DNA from: Pinguiococcus pyrenoidosus
Taxonomy: Eukaryota > Sar > Pinguiophyceae > Pinguiochrysidales > Pinguiochrysidaceae
Reading direction: 5' to 3'
Assembly (NCBI GenBank): GCA_019677205.1
Contig: JAAMXY010000765.1
Coordinates: 1 to 29,996, forward strand
DNA: 29,996 nucleotides
Within the stretch, counting starts at the first letter, position 1. Each line of letters starts with the position of its first letter. This document shows, one piece after another, positions 20,982 to 29,826 of this stretch. Position numbers and translations under genes: made by a program. The notes beneath the pieces were generated by a model. The model had not been told where the DNA came from and did not search any database. It saw only the letters and a list, made by a program, of their open reading frames with translations.

Positions 20982-23352
20982 CTAGATTACGAGCTGCGAG
21001 CTTGTGTCCATGGACGGGTAGACCGTCGTCCCCATCGATTCGTCTTTGTACTTGCCCGCACGGACGTACTTCTCCTTGCCCCCCGCGGCAGTCTTCCTGT
21101 CTCGCCCCGTGATGAGCTCGCGAGCGCAGAAGCGATTAAAATGCGCCCGCCGAAAATTGTCGAAGAGCTGATGCTTCTTGAATGCGGGATACAGACCATT
21201 GTTCAAGATGTTGAAGATCTCTCGACCCGCTTGGTCAAAGATCTTGACGTCGGGGACCAAGGCTGAGGAAGAAGGGCCGAGTCCCAAGGAGCTGTGAGAC
21301 CAGTGCGACTTCTGCGCACTGCGGGCGATTCTCCATACGTACTTGGATCATCATCAACGATCTTCTGAGCATCGCAAACGCGTTTCCTCGTAGTGGCGTT
21401 GATATTGATCTGTGGAACGACTTGGATGAGCCTCGTCTTTCTCTGAAGGTGCCAAGCCTTGGCTTACGAGGTACGGTGCGTCGTCGTAGAAGAAGCGCTC
21501 CATAATCCGGTGGAACTGGGCGCGATACTCGCGCAAGGGCACGGTGCCGCACTCGGGTCCCTCTGGCTCCCCGACGATAAGGCATCGAAGCTGCTCCAAC
21601 TCCTGATGTCCATTCGAAATTCGTGGCTTGTCAGTGACCGCGTCTCGTGGCTGTGGACCAGCGGGGAAGGCCCTTCCATACCTGCCAGAAGAGGAGGTTC
21701 TCTTCTGCGTAGTGGAGGCGGCAAAATCTCTTGAAATACGCAGTCAGCATCGCGTTCTGCAGGCCAGTCTTGAAGCAACTCTCGAGCTGTTGCATCTCCT
21801 GTGGATAGGTCCGCGTGGCGTAAGGGTCGCGTCTGTGATTGTCTCTCCCCTTCTCCTACCTTCTGGTAGGTCTCCTTGTTCTCTGTCAGCGCTCGGTTTC
21901 GTCGGAACTGCTCGAGTTTCTGCACATCTGCGTCGGTGATGAAGTTGTCGGAGACGCCCTCGCGGAACTCCGTGTACTGCGGACTTTGGCAGAAGCTCTG
22001 AGCAGACGCGCAGCGGTGAGCCTTGTCCTGATGGCCCGGTCCTCCACTTCGCCGACAGTAAATGGAGAGATGTATACATGTATATATAATGTATACGTAT
22101 ACCTCGGAAGCGTACCTTCAGATGCGCCTCCTGCAGATACCGCAGCACGTAGTCCGTGAGCGGGTTGAACATCGCCGGGGACAGGGCGCCGCTGTCATTC
22201 TCGATTCCCTGTAATCCAGCAATTGCCAGTAGACGGGAAGCCAAGCGGCCGTCAGATCTTGTGTCGTTTGGCGTTGGCCTCCGAGAGACACCCAAGACAT
22301 GCAAGAAGCTCCTGACGTAGTACCTCCCGGACATCTTTGAGAACCTCCCGTGGAATGTGACAGCTTTGCGGGATGTTCCCGGTATCCGCCTGGCTCTCCA
22401 GCTCAAGGCAGCGGCGAAGGATCTTGGCGGCTCGCTTTTGCTGCTGCTCCACGGTCGCGGACGAGAAGTCGGAGGCCTCCTCCCAGACCAGCACCATGTC
22501 TGCGGCGGCGAAGTCCTTCTGCTGCCGGAGGAACTTGATGAGGGCTCTTCTGCCGGACGGCTCGCTCACGATGCCATGCATGTTCCGCGTGGGGTCCGCG
22601 GGCCCTCGGCGCCGGCTGGTGGACTCGGAGATGGCCCGAAAGGTTTCCGACACCAGGAACTTCGGCAGCACCTCGAACTTCACAACCTGGTATATCTTTT
22701 CGCAGGCCAACGCGAAGGTCATGTGGTCCTTGGGAAGAACCGGCAGCGTCAGCGCTTTCTACTGCATGGGTGGGCCCCTCGCAAACACGCGTCAGGCTCA
22801 CCACTTCGTGCGGAGGGGTATGAATGCACTTCTGCAGGTGCATTCGCGTCACGCTGTCCAGATTGCCAATAAAGTTCGGGGCCCGCGGAGACGTCGCCAG
22901 GAACTTGGCGTAGATGTTCCTCGCCGCCTCGATGCGGCTGACCGCCGGCCGCCGCGACGAGATCATCGGGGCATACGTCTGGGTGGCCGTTCATGCAACA
23001 GAGGCAGCGATAGGATTTTTTTGTGGATTTGTGTGTGTGTGTGTGAGAGAGAATGAGACTAGACTTGCTTGTTTTGGTGTAGAAGACCGCCTTGCAAGCT
23101 GCAAAGAGCGACGAGCAAGCTTGACGCACCTCTCGATAGGACCGGCAATCTTGGACGAAGGCGATCATGTTTTGCTCGTCCGTGAACTTCTCTTTGTCCA
23201 GCCAGCTGGTCAAAGCGCCTCTCAAGGTACCATTCTGCGGCGTCGGAAGGTCAGCGTCTCACGAGGCACCAAAGGCTCCCCGCCGCATCGCTTACACTCA
23301 GGATGCTGAAGAGCATGACGTCCGAGCGGCTCCTGAACTTGGACATCGTCAT
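20982..23352 (-). CDS. Protein with three tandem RGS-type domains
   Basis: Ten exons join in phase to 524 residues: 23352-23296, 23234-23130, 22978-22802, 22728-22324, 22208-22116, 21997-21860, 21798-21682, 21602-21468, 21409-21343, 21262-20982. RGS domain 1 (about 12-145) runs from VMLFSILSNGTLRGALTSWL through RIEAARNIYAKFL to ALACEKIYQVVKFEVLPKFL. Domain 2 (about 163-290) runs from GIVSEPSGRRALIKFL to MFNPLTDYVLRYLQEAHLK. Domain 3 (about 326-480) has the most canonical start (FKRFCRLHYAEENLLFWQ), then INI, then IFDQAGREIFNILN ending in FKKHQLF. RGS domains bind G-alpha subunits and speed GTP hydrolysis; domain 3 is the best candidate for that. The short tail is Lys/Gly-rich. No kinase, GPCR or DEP domain is visible. 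Eight of nine introns are phase 0. Start is MTMSKF; an upstream exon cannot be excluded. Confidence 0.85.
22068..22104. repeat. AT-rich tata/gtatac palindromic run in an RGS intron
   Basis: The fifth intron of the triple-RGS gene contains interleaved palindromes (gtatac twice, tgtatacatgtatata) in an otherwise GC-rich setting. It is simple sequence able to form a small cruciform or hairpin. Confidence 0.5.
23030..23046. repeat. GT dinucleotide microsatellite
   Basis: About seven consecutive GT units, followed by GA repeats, lie in the second intron (22979-23129) of the triple-RGS gene. Confidence 0.8.
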
Positions 23353-23740
23353 ACTCCCTGGAGACTGCGTAATTCTGAGGCGGAGGAATGGAGCAACGAT
23401 GCTTGTTCAGCCTTCCTTCCAGCTGCCTTCATATACCAAGAGTAGACAACCTCCGCTTTCGCCGCAGGCGAACGCCGCAGCAAGTTCCTTCCTTGGCGGC
23501 GCATGCTCCCATGGTTTGGCGCCGCCGTTGTGGGTCCCTCAGGCTTCTGGCTGAGAGGTCCACCGTTGGCGTGTCGATCCCATGCTATTGCTTCCGGGAA
23601 GACTTGGACGGCTGATGTGGTGCCGAAGAGCCGGCGCGAGGGTGGCGACTGCGCAGCTGCCGCGGAGAAACGACGCCGGAGCACATGAGGCCGACTGCCT
23701 CCAGACGCCCGTTTCAGCTGAAGCACAGCGGAATATTATA
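23353..23740. other. 5' flank of the triple-RGS gene, up to the transposon end
   Basis: These 388 bp contain only short open frames on either strand, none with family resemblance. They presumably carry the RGS gene promoter and leader. A possible 3' splice site (ttacgcag near 23372) precedes the chosen start, so a leader exon might lie here. Nothing else is visible. Confidence 0.35.
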
Positions 23741-23765
23741 AGCGCGAAAACCGAAATACAACCGG
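23741..23765 (+). repeat. Left terminal inverted repeat of the transposon
   Basis: Begins agcgcgaaaaccgaa directly after TATA. It pairs with 26029-26053 with six mismatches. Confidence 0.5.
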
Positions 23766-23842
23766 GGGCATAGGAAGCAGGGTCTAAAGCATGTGACCGT
23801 TGCTTTCGTTCAGATAGAGCCTCTCGGGATTTTCCAGCACCC

Positions 23843-25006
23843 GTGCGGCTTGCGACGGGTCTCTCTCGTGATCGACTCTCAGCGTCACCCATTGCATCTG
23901 TCCATTCGTGCAGCTCTGATCAGAGGGCACTCGTGATAAAGTACAAAGACTCCAATCGGCAGGAAGTTGTGGCGCAATGGGAAGTGGAGAAGCTAGAAGC
24001 CTGCTTCGAGGGACGGTCTGCGTCCATGCGTCGAGTCTACAGCAAGCTGCGGCTTGGAAGGCGCTTCGTAGAATCGACCATTCGGTTGCATGAGGCTGGG
24101 TTGGACAGCAGACCCAAGGAGGGCGGCACCGGCGGGCGACCGAGGACCTTCGATGAGCTCGACATGGAACATTTACAGGACATTGTTCGCTCAGGCCGAT
24201 GCTCAACCGCTCTTGAGTTTTGTCAGTGCATGGAGCTTGAAGCAGGATGCGTCATAAGCGAGCGCAGGATGCAAGAAATCCTTAGCAAAGAACTGCGATG
24301 CCGAATAGTGAAGGCGCAGGTTCAAACAGCGGACAAGTGGACACAGGAAAGCTACATCCGCCTACTGGAGTTCTTGGACGACATCAAGGATATCAGTCGC
24401 ATCAGGTTCCGCTTCTACGACCAAACGAACTTTAGTCGTCGCGAACTCACGTACACCAAGAGGAGGAAACTCCCTGATATGGACAGTGCACCGCCAGTCA
24501 AGACGCCGACAAACATGGGCTCTGCTTACAGCGTTTTCGGCCTCACGAGCATTCAGCCCGACCAAGATCCTCTATACATCAACATGTTCCAATCTGGCGT
24601 CGAGAACTCTCAAACGGCGCAGACGCACTACGGATTCTTCTGGAATGCAATCCAGGATGGTGCCGTAAGGGAGGGAGACGTAATCATTACTGATAATTGG
24701 AGCGCTCATCATAGTGTCTTGGGGAACTCCCTCAAAGGCCTCCTTGCTGAAAACAGCGTCTATATGCTCTTTCTCCCTCCCAAGCATTCGCATTTGAATG
24801 CTATAGAGCATGTGTGGCGCACACTGAAAGCAAGAGCGCGAAAGGTACTAAGATCTTACGATGTTGTCGACGTGCCAAGTGCTCCATGGTTGCTGCAGGA
24901 AGTCGTCAATGGAATCACGCATTATGATGTGCTGAAGTACATGGAACACGATGGCTATCACGTTGAAGAAAGGACCCTGTCAATGCTCGAAAGGATGTAC
25001 TTCTAG
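23843..25006 (+). CDS. IS630/Tc1-mariner superfamily DDE transposase
   Basis: The frame is open across these bases, about 387 codons. The N-terminal third is helix-turn-helix-like (GRRFVESTIRLHEAGL, then a GTGGRPRTF linker typical of this superfamily). The catalytic core shows RFRFYDQTNFSR (first Asp, about 193), VIITDNWSAHHS (second Asp, about 284) and LPPKHSHLNAIEHVWRTLK (Glu, about 322), leaving 37 residues between second Asp and Glu. Such enzymes cut and paste the element at TA dinucleotides. No ATG exists in frame near the 5' end: 23843 is GTG and the first ATG is at 24026, inside the helix-turn-helix region. Either an upstream spliced exon supplies the start or the copy has lost it. The catalytic triad is intact, so it is degraded at most at its 5' end. 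Confidence 0.85.
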   Translation: MRLATGLSRDRLSASPIASVHSCSSDQRALVIKYKDSNRQEVVAQWEVEKLEACFEGRSASMRRVYSKLRLGRRFVESTIRLHEAGLDSRPKEGGTGGRPRTFDELDMEHLQDIVRSGRCSTALEFCQCMELEAGCVISERRMQEILSKELRCRIVKAQVQTADKWTQESYIRLLEFLDDIKDISRIRFRFYDQTNFSRRELTYTKRRKLPDMDSAPPVKTPTNMGSAYSVFGLTSIQPDQDPLYINMFQSGVENSQTAQTHYGFFWNAIQDGAVREGDVIITDNWSAHHSVLGNSLKGLLAENSVYMLFLPPKHSHLNAIEHVWRTLKARARKVLRSYDVVDVPSAPWLLQEVVNGITHYDVLKYMEHDGYHVEERTLSMLERMYF

Positions 25007-25062
25007 AATGACCAAGTGTACTTTTCGGCGAGGCTTTCAACTCTCTGCAAGCCTCGGTCAGC

Positions 25063-25929
25063 CTACTTCGAGCCCGACCCCGTCGGCTGCTGGCTTCCAA
25101 GATCTTGAAAAACCTTCTTTGCTTCTTCCTCCAGCTCTTTGATCTTGCCCTCGTACGCTTCTTGGCCTATCAGATTTGATCTCAGCAAGTCGTCAGCGAG
25201 AGCTCGTTTGGCTTTCAACGCCTTTACAGCTTCACTGCAATGCTCCCTTGTACGGCTCCTGCATCTCTCCTCGTTCATGGAGACCTTCGCTGCGCTTTCC
25301 CGGTCGCGGACAACCAGCGCATACGCCTTAACCTTCTCTGCAAGGAGCTTATGAGCTCGCTGGAAAGTTGTGTTGTCAACAGCCTCAAGCCATGCAGCTT
25401 CACCAGCAGAGAGCTCAACATGTTGAGCGTCCTCAACAGATCCGCTCCAATCAATGGCTGGCTGCCGGTTGCTCGCTGATGAGGCCTTGCGTGTATCTCC
25501 AGCCCTGTTGCAAGATTCTGGACAGGATGATCGTTGTGAAACCGGACACCTTGGCTCCGGTGACGACTGTTGAGGAGCATCGTCGTCCTCGACAGAGATG
25601 ATCGGCGAATCTTCCTCCAGCGCTAGCGAGCGCCGCTCTCGCCGCTCTCGCGTGGCGCTACTTGCACTGGTCGACGGCGGAGCGGCCGTCGGCGAAAGGG
25701 AGCGCGAGCTTGTCGAGGTCTCGTCCAGATCAGCAAGAGTTTCGCCCCGCGTCTCGTAGGGAAGGAGCGCCCTTGCTGCCTTTGCGCGGTGAGGTTTTTC
25801 CCCACGCGCTTTCCGCAGTCGGTCCGCGCGGGGTTCCTCTGGCGCAATCTCAGACACGGCCTCGCCAGCAAGCCTTCGCTGCGTCCTTGTCCGCGCATGC
25901 GGCTTCGCTGACTTTCTTGTGCGCGTCAT
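25063..25929 (-). CDS. Unknown protein encoded inside the transposon
   Basis: One open frame of 289 codons from ATG at 25929. I do not recognise a family. The first ~60 residues are very basic (TRTRKSAKPHARTRTQRR), suggesting nucleic-acid binding or nuclear localisation. A Ser/Pro-rich, probably disordered middle contains SPIISVEDDDAP, which looks like a SUMO-interacting motif (hydrophobic core beside acidic residues). The C-terminal ~110 residues (from about AAWLEAVDNTTFQRAH) are charged and helical, ending KIKELEEEAKKVFQDLG, a likely coiled coil. It lies within the proposed inverted repeats and converges on the transposase, so it may be an accessory transposition protein or a captured host fragment. 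Function is not inferred beyond that. Confidence 0.55.
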   Translation of the reverse strand: MTRTRKSAKPHARTRTQRRLAGEAVSEIAPEEPRADRLRKARGEKPHRAKAARALLPYETRGETLADLDETSTSSRSLSPTAAPPSTSASSATRERRERRSLALEEDSPIISVEDDDAPQQSSPEPRCPVSQRSSCPESCNRAGDTRKASSASNRQPAIDWSGSVEDAQHVELSAGEAAWLEAVDNTTFQRAHKLLAEKVKAYALVVRDRESAAKVSMNEERCRSRTREHCSEAVKALKAKRALADDLLRSNLIGQEAYEGKIKELEEEAKKVFQDLGSQQPTGSGSK

Positions 25930-26028
25930 GCTCTCTTCGCGAAGCACGTGCCAAGGACTTGAAAATCAGAGCGGGTGAATTCAAACGCGAGGGCGGGAGA
26001 CCGAAGCTCCGGAAGCTCCGGGAATGCT

Positions 26029-26053
26029 CCAACTGTACTTCTGTTATCGCGCT
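26029..26053 (-). repeat. Right terminal inverted repeat of the transposon
   Basis: Ends with gttatcgcgct. Its reverse complement matches the left end at 19 of 25 positions. Confidence 0.5.
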
Positions 26054-26456
26054 AACCATAGCTTCGGGAAGGACCCGGGAGACTCCAGACCAGAGACTCT
26101 GGAAGAAAGGGGCTCGGAGATCCTTTTCTTTTGAACTCTTCCCTTCCCTTCCCTTCCCTTCGGGAACTCGAGACCGTTGTCGCTGCTGAAGCACAGAAAG
26201 CCGAAAGCGTCGTGCTCAATAGTGACTATATCTATTGTATCACTAGCTTGTTGGAAATAAGAAATAAGACACGAGAAATACTGTGAGCCCCACCAGCGTC
26301 ACTGTGCACACAACCCTCGCCAGATCACTCCGCCATGTCCACTATCGATCCGAAGTTTCAGTCACTTCTGTGTGAAAGCTGCTCTGTCCTCTGTCTCTCT
26401 GTCGTCTCCGTCCGCGTGGCGGGAAGGCGCTCTCGGGCGCCATTGCAAGTCGCTGG
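26054..26456. other. Intergenic region upstream of the TraB-family gene
   Basis: These 403 bp hold a CCCTT pentanucleotide repeat (about 26138-26162) and an AT-richer patch with gactatatctattgtatc (about 26222-26242), a plausible promoter element for the plus-strand gene. Small open frames start at 26335 and 26372 but show no family resemblance and lie in other frames than the TraB gene. Confidence 0.4.
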
Positions 26457-27555
26457 ATGCTGTTCGCGCGTCACGGCCGCGCGGCGGCCAAGCGCCAAGT
26501 CATGAGCAGATGGCTCGTTCTGATGAGCCTGACGCGCTTCAGCTGCGAGGCGGCCAAAGGGGCTGAGGGATCCGTCCTGTCCCATCACAACGTGCGTCGC
26601 CTGCAGCTCAAGAGCTCTGCGAACGCCACGGACGTGTGGATCTGCGGCACGGCGCACGCGCTGGACTCGTCGAAGGACCTGGCGCGGCAGTTGGTCCGAG
26701 AAGTCAAGCCAGATGTGGTGTTTTTGGAGCTGTGCGTAGAGAGAGCGATGTTTTTATCTCAGGTACGCCTCAACTCGCCGTAGGTTTGCTGCAGTTCACC
26801 CTGCTGGGCTCTCTCTCCACCTCCACTTCCGAGCCTGGCAGCGTGGAGCTGCTGGCGTTGGGAGCAGCACAGAATGGCGCCAGGCTTCCCGGCAAGCAGG
26901 CTCACGTGCGTCGCTTTCGTAGGAGAAGAAAGACACGGAGCTGTCCAAGATGACGCTCTTGCAGGCGCTGAAGATGCGTCGGGAGCGGCAGGAGTACGCG
27001 AACGTGCCGCTGGTGCAGTTCCTGGCGGGATACTATCAGGAGCGCGTGGCGGAGAAGATCGGCGTGGAGCTTGGCGGCGAATTCCGTGGGGCTTTCGAGG
27101 AGGCCTGTGCCCAGGGCGTGCCAGTAGTTCTCTTTGATCGTCGCTTGAGCATCACCACGCAGCGGGCCAAGGATGTCCTGACCCGCTGGGACAAGGTCCG
27201 CCTCTTCTTCGAGCTGCTCGGCGGCATCTTCTGGCTCCCGGGGGAGGACGAGATTGCCAGGATCCTGACGGACCAGGACAAGCTCCGAGAGCTGATGGAA
27301 ACGCTGGGAAAGCGCTATCCGACCTTGAAGCGGGTCATCATCGACGAGCGGGATCGGTACATGATGTACAAGCTGCACGAGTTCAGCAAAAACTGCCGCT
27401 CTGTGGTTGCCATTGTCGGGGCTGGTCACATTCCGGGCATCTGCCGCATCTGGGACGAGGAGGTCACCGATGCGGACATGGTGCAGCTTAGCCAGAGCAG
27501 TCAGCATCGTCGCAAGACCGTGCCCATCTCTTTCGTGCTGAACGCCCGGAAGTAG
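26457..27555 (+). CDS. TraB/PrgY/GumN-family protein (TRABD-like)
   Basis: Two exons, 26457-26762 and 26923-27555, join in phase 0 to 312 residues. The 160-nt intron has GTACGC and TTCGTAG ends. The family signature is clear: VWICGTAHALDSSKDLARQLVREVKPDVVFLELCVER near 62-98, then VPVVLFDRRLSITTQRA, and near the end VAIVGAGHIPGICRIW. TraB-domain proteins contain conserved GxxH and GxGH motifs of a proposed metalloprotease fold; animal TRABD lies at the outer mitochondrial membrane and plant TRB proteins at ER-mitochondria contacts. A second Met at 26502 starts a hydrophobic stretch (MSRWLVLMSLTRF) that could be a signal or anchor, so either start is possible. No strong C-terminal membrane anchor is visible; the protein ends after FVLNARK. 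Confidence 0.87.
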
Positions 27556-27613
27556 CTTCAAGGTTGAGGCAAGAGGCCCACTCCAACAACAGAAAGCCAC
27601 GTCGCTTTTCTCG
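27556..27613. other. 58-bp convergent gap
   Basis: The stop codons of the TraB-family gene (plus) and the stomatin-like gene (minus) are only 58 bp apart, so their 3' untranslated regions probably overlap. Confidence 0.6.
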
Positions 27614-29165
27614 CTATTGATCTCCGCTCGGCGGCAGGGCTTTGGCCCCCGTTCCCGAAAGCGCCACAGCTGCTTGGGCAAGGAGGCTATTCACATCTCC
27701 AGGCTTCTCATTGAAGATCATGGTGTTGCTCTTGGAGCCCATTTCGCCATACATCTCAATGTACCGATTCGCCACCTCTAACTGCGCCGCTTGCGGACCT
27801 GGTCGGATTGGAAGGAAGAACCCCAACAAGGACACAACAAGGAACAGCTGTCAAACACGGTCCGGCTGAGCCACCGACCCCATTCCCATGGGGATCGTGG
27901 CCGTGCTCCCACAGCAGATGACCCACCTCCAGGAACCTGAACGGCCTTCGCGATGAGCTCAAGCGCCTTCGCCTGAGCAACGGCGCGAACACTTATTGCC
28001 TCCGCCTCGCCCTATGGTGCAGCGGTGCGGTGGTTTCGTGAGATCTTGCCGCAGCGCCATCAGCAAGCAGAGCAAGCTTCTACACAAGCATGGCCTACCT
28101 CGGCATGAAGAATCATCTGCTTTTTGCGAGCGGCGGCCTGGTTCTCCGTGGCGATGCGCTCTCCTTCGGACTCGTTGACGAGCCTCGTGCGCACCCCTGG
28201 TCAGGCAAAAATCACGACGCGTCCCCGCGGATGTAAGAGGTGGGCACAGGTCGCCCACACACTGAGGAGACTGAACAGCGTCCTTCGCGCACCTTCTGAC
28301 TCCAAGGTCGCTGCTTTCTTCTCCCCCTCCGCATTCAGGACCTTCTCCCGGCGGAGCCGTTCGGCGGCGGCCTGTTTGTCCATCATTTCGGAAATGTGCA
28401 CATCTGGGCTGATCTCGTTGATTTCGAAACGCAGCACTTCCATGCCCCACGCGTCTGCAGCGTCCTGCAGCGCCGTGCGGACCATCTGGTTGATCTCCAT
28501 CCGCGCCCGCAGGATCTCGTCTAGCTCCATTTCGCCTACGCCGCTCCCGCGTCAGTCCGCAGCTCCCCAGGTCATGCTTTCAAGCTTTCAAGCGAGCCTA
28601 CCTATGGAGGCTCTCATTGTGGACTGTGCGAACATTCGAACAGCATAAAGCGGGTTGGTGTTGCCGTACGCGGCCCTGAATTCCGGAGAATCTCGTGAGA
28701 ACTCGCCCATCCTTCAGCTGTATTGGCGGGGGCGCTTACTTCTCCGCGTCCACAAATTTACAGTAGATGTTGCCCGCCACCATGACGCGCACGTTGTCCT
28801 TGGTGATGCAGGCCTGCGGCGCGATCTCCAGCGCCCTTTCTCGCAGATCGATCCGGTGCGCAATCCTGTCGACGAAGGGGATCGAGAAGAACCAGCCGCT
28901 CTGCTGGACGTTGAACAGTCTGCCCAGTCTCTCGACCACGAACACCTCTCTGCATACGAGAGCGGCACAAAGTCAGCTCAAACGCGGCGCGAACGCGCGC
29001 AGTGCTCCGCACGCACCCCTGAGGCACGATGTTCAAAATGGTATTCGGCGCCGTTCGAGGCCACACTTCGTAGGCCGCCAGGCTCATCGACCTTCGGAAC
29101 GCGCGAAGCGAGCTCCGAAGCCGATTCAGCTCGGCCGGTCGCGGCAGCATCGGGCTCCGAATCAT
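27614..29165 (-). CDS. Stomatin-like protein 2 (SPFH/band 7, mitochondrial)
   Basis: Seven exons (29165-29017, 28949-28740, 28675-28602, 28535-28293, 28196-28099, 28011-27927, 27798-27614) join in phase to 347 residues, close to animal STOML2 (about 356). A basic, Arg/Ser-rich N-terminus (LRSSLRAFRRSMS) is a likely mitochondrial presequence. The SPFH domain starts at NTILNIVPQGEVFVVERLG, continues with ERALEIAPQACITKDNVRV, then NPLYAVRMFAQSTMRA and MELDEILRARMEINQMV. A charged coiled coil (AERLRREKVLNAEGEKKAATLESEG) leads to AVAQAKALELIAKAV and the C-terminal SNTMIFNEKPGDVNSLLAQA, a hallmark of SLP-2 (compare PGDVTSMVAQA). These scaffolds organise cardiolipin-rich inner-membrane domains with prohibitins and proteases. 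The frame has a stop three codons before a GTG at 29222, so ATG 29165 is the best start. Confidence 0.92.
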
Positions 29166-29826
29166 CTTGCGCGCGCTGCGTGGCTTCTGCGGCGGTGGAA
29201 GCTCGGACACGACGGCGTTCACTGGACGTCATAGGGTTGCGAAGAGGCGTTTCCATTTGTGCTATAAATCGGGTGATGATTGGTCTGATCAGCATTAAAA
29301 AATTAAAAATGTGATATTGTTGCTGCTATTGCTCAATAGAAGCGACTACAATTTTTTTGAAAAGATTTCCGTCTCTGTCGGCGTGGCTCGGATCGTGACA
29401 GAGCTCGATATCCCGCGAGGCGGTCAATGGCGTGGCCAAGCTGCATGCGATAAGTGTGCAGAGCGGTTGTCTTGTTCGCAAGACTTTATCTCTTCTTTAC
29501 GGCGGCGCGAGGCAGCGACTGTCTCGCTCGCTTGCTTGGAGCAGTCCACTTCCGCCCCCGGCCCGCCAAGCCGAGCCAGCCACGCACCAGCCACGTCTAG
29601 TGCACAGTTCAAACCCTAATCAGTCAGGGCAAACGATTGTGGTGATCAATTACAGTAATTGATTGCTGTATTTCATCATATGACCGATCATATGATCGAT
29701 TGACAGAAAGATTCCATTCGGTCAGGGCAAGTAGTCAGGTGATCAATTGTTTGACCGATCAAATGACTTATTGAAGAAAAGATACCGGTGGCAAAGTCGG
29801 CAAGGCCCTGCTCTCCCCGATGATAG
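29166..29826. other. Intergenic region upstream of the stomatin-like gene
   Basis: No convincing gene is visible over about 660 bp. It includes an AT-rich patch at about 29288-29360 (attaaaaaattaaaaatg), a likely promoter region for the minus-strand gene, and the repeat described separately at 29623-29778. Short open frames on both strands are Ser/Arg/Ala-rich and lack family resemblance. Confidence 0.4.
29623..29778. repeat. AT-rich imperfect direct repeat with GATC palindromes
   Basis: Two related blocks start with gtcagggcaa at 29623 and 29721. Both continue with ggtgatcaatt and a tgaccgatca-like core followed by an atga/gattga-like end. The first block is longer and carries tcatatga twice plus an internal inverted repeat (caattacagtaattg). 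Together they form overlapping TGATCA/GATC palindromes in a GC-rich region. It may be an operator cluster or a decayed mobile-element end. Confidence 0.5.

Larger units (their letters stand above)
23741..26053 (+). mobile_element. Tc1/IS630-type DNA transposon with two convergent ORFs
   Basis: Bounds are set by an imperfect terminal inverted repeat: 23741-23765 against the reverse complement of 26029-26053, matching at 19 of 25 positions and exactly over the outer TCGCGCT. The left end is preceded by TA (Tc1/IS630 elements duplicate TA); the right end is followed by AA, so one copy of the duplication may have mutated. Inside are a DDE transposase on plus and a 289-codon unknown ORF on minus, their stops 56 bp apart. 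The element is about 2.3 kb. The repeat mismatches suggest an old copy. The boundary call rests on hand alignment only. Confidence 0.55.

Noticed and set aside
26335-26456. Upstream ATGs at 26335 and 26372 as alternative starts of the TraB-family gene
   Set aside because: Both are out of frame with the TraB exon, and their short translations show no family resemblance.
27959-29222. Several mid-sized minus and plus frames around the stomatin-like gene
   Set aside because: They read across introns or start at GTG; the seven-exon model explains all conserved stomatin motifs.
29611-29619. aaaccctaa, resembling a plant-type telomere unit
   Set aside because: A single unit, not tandem, within ordinary intergenic DNA.
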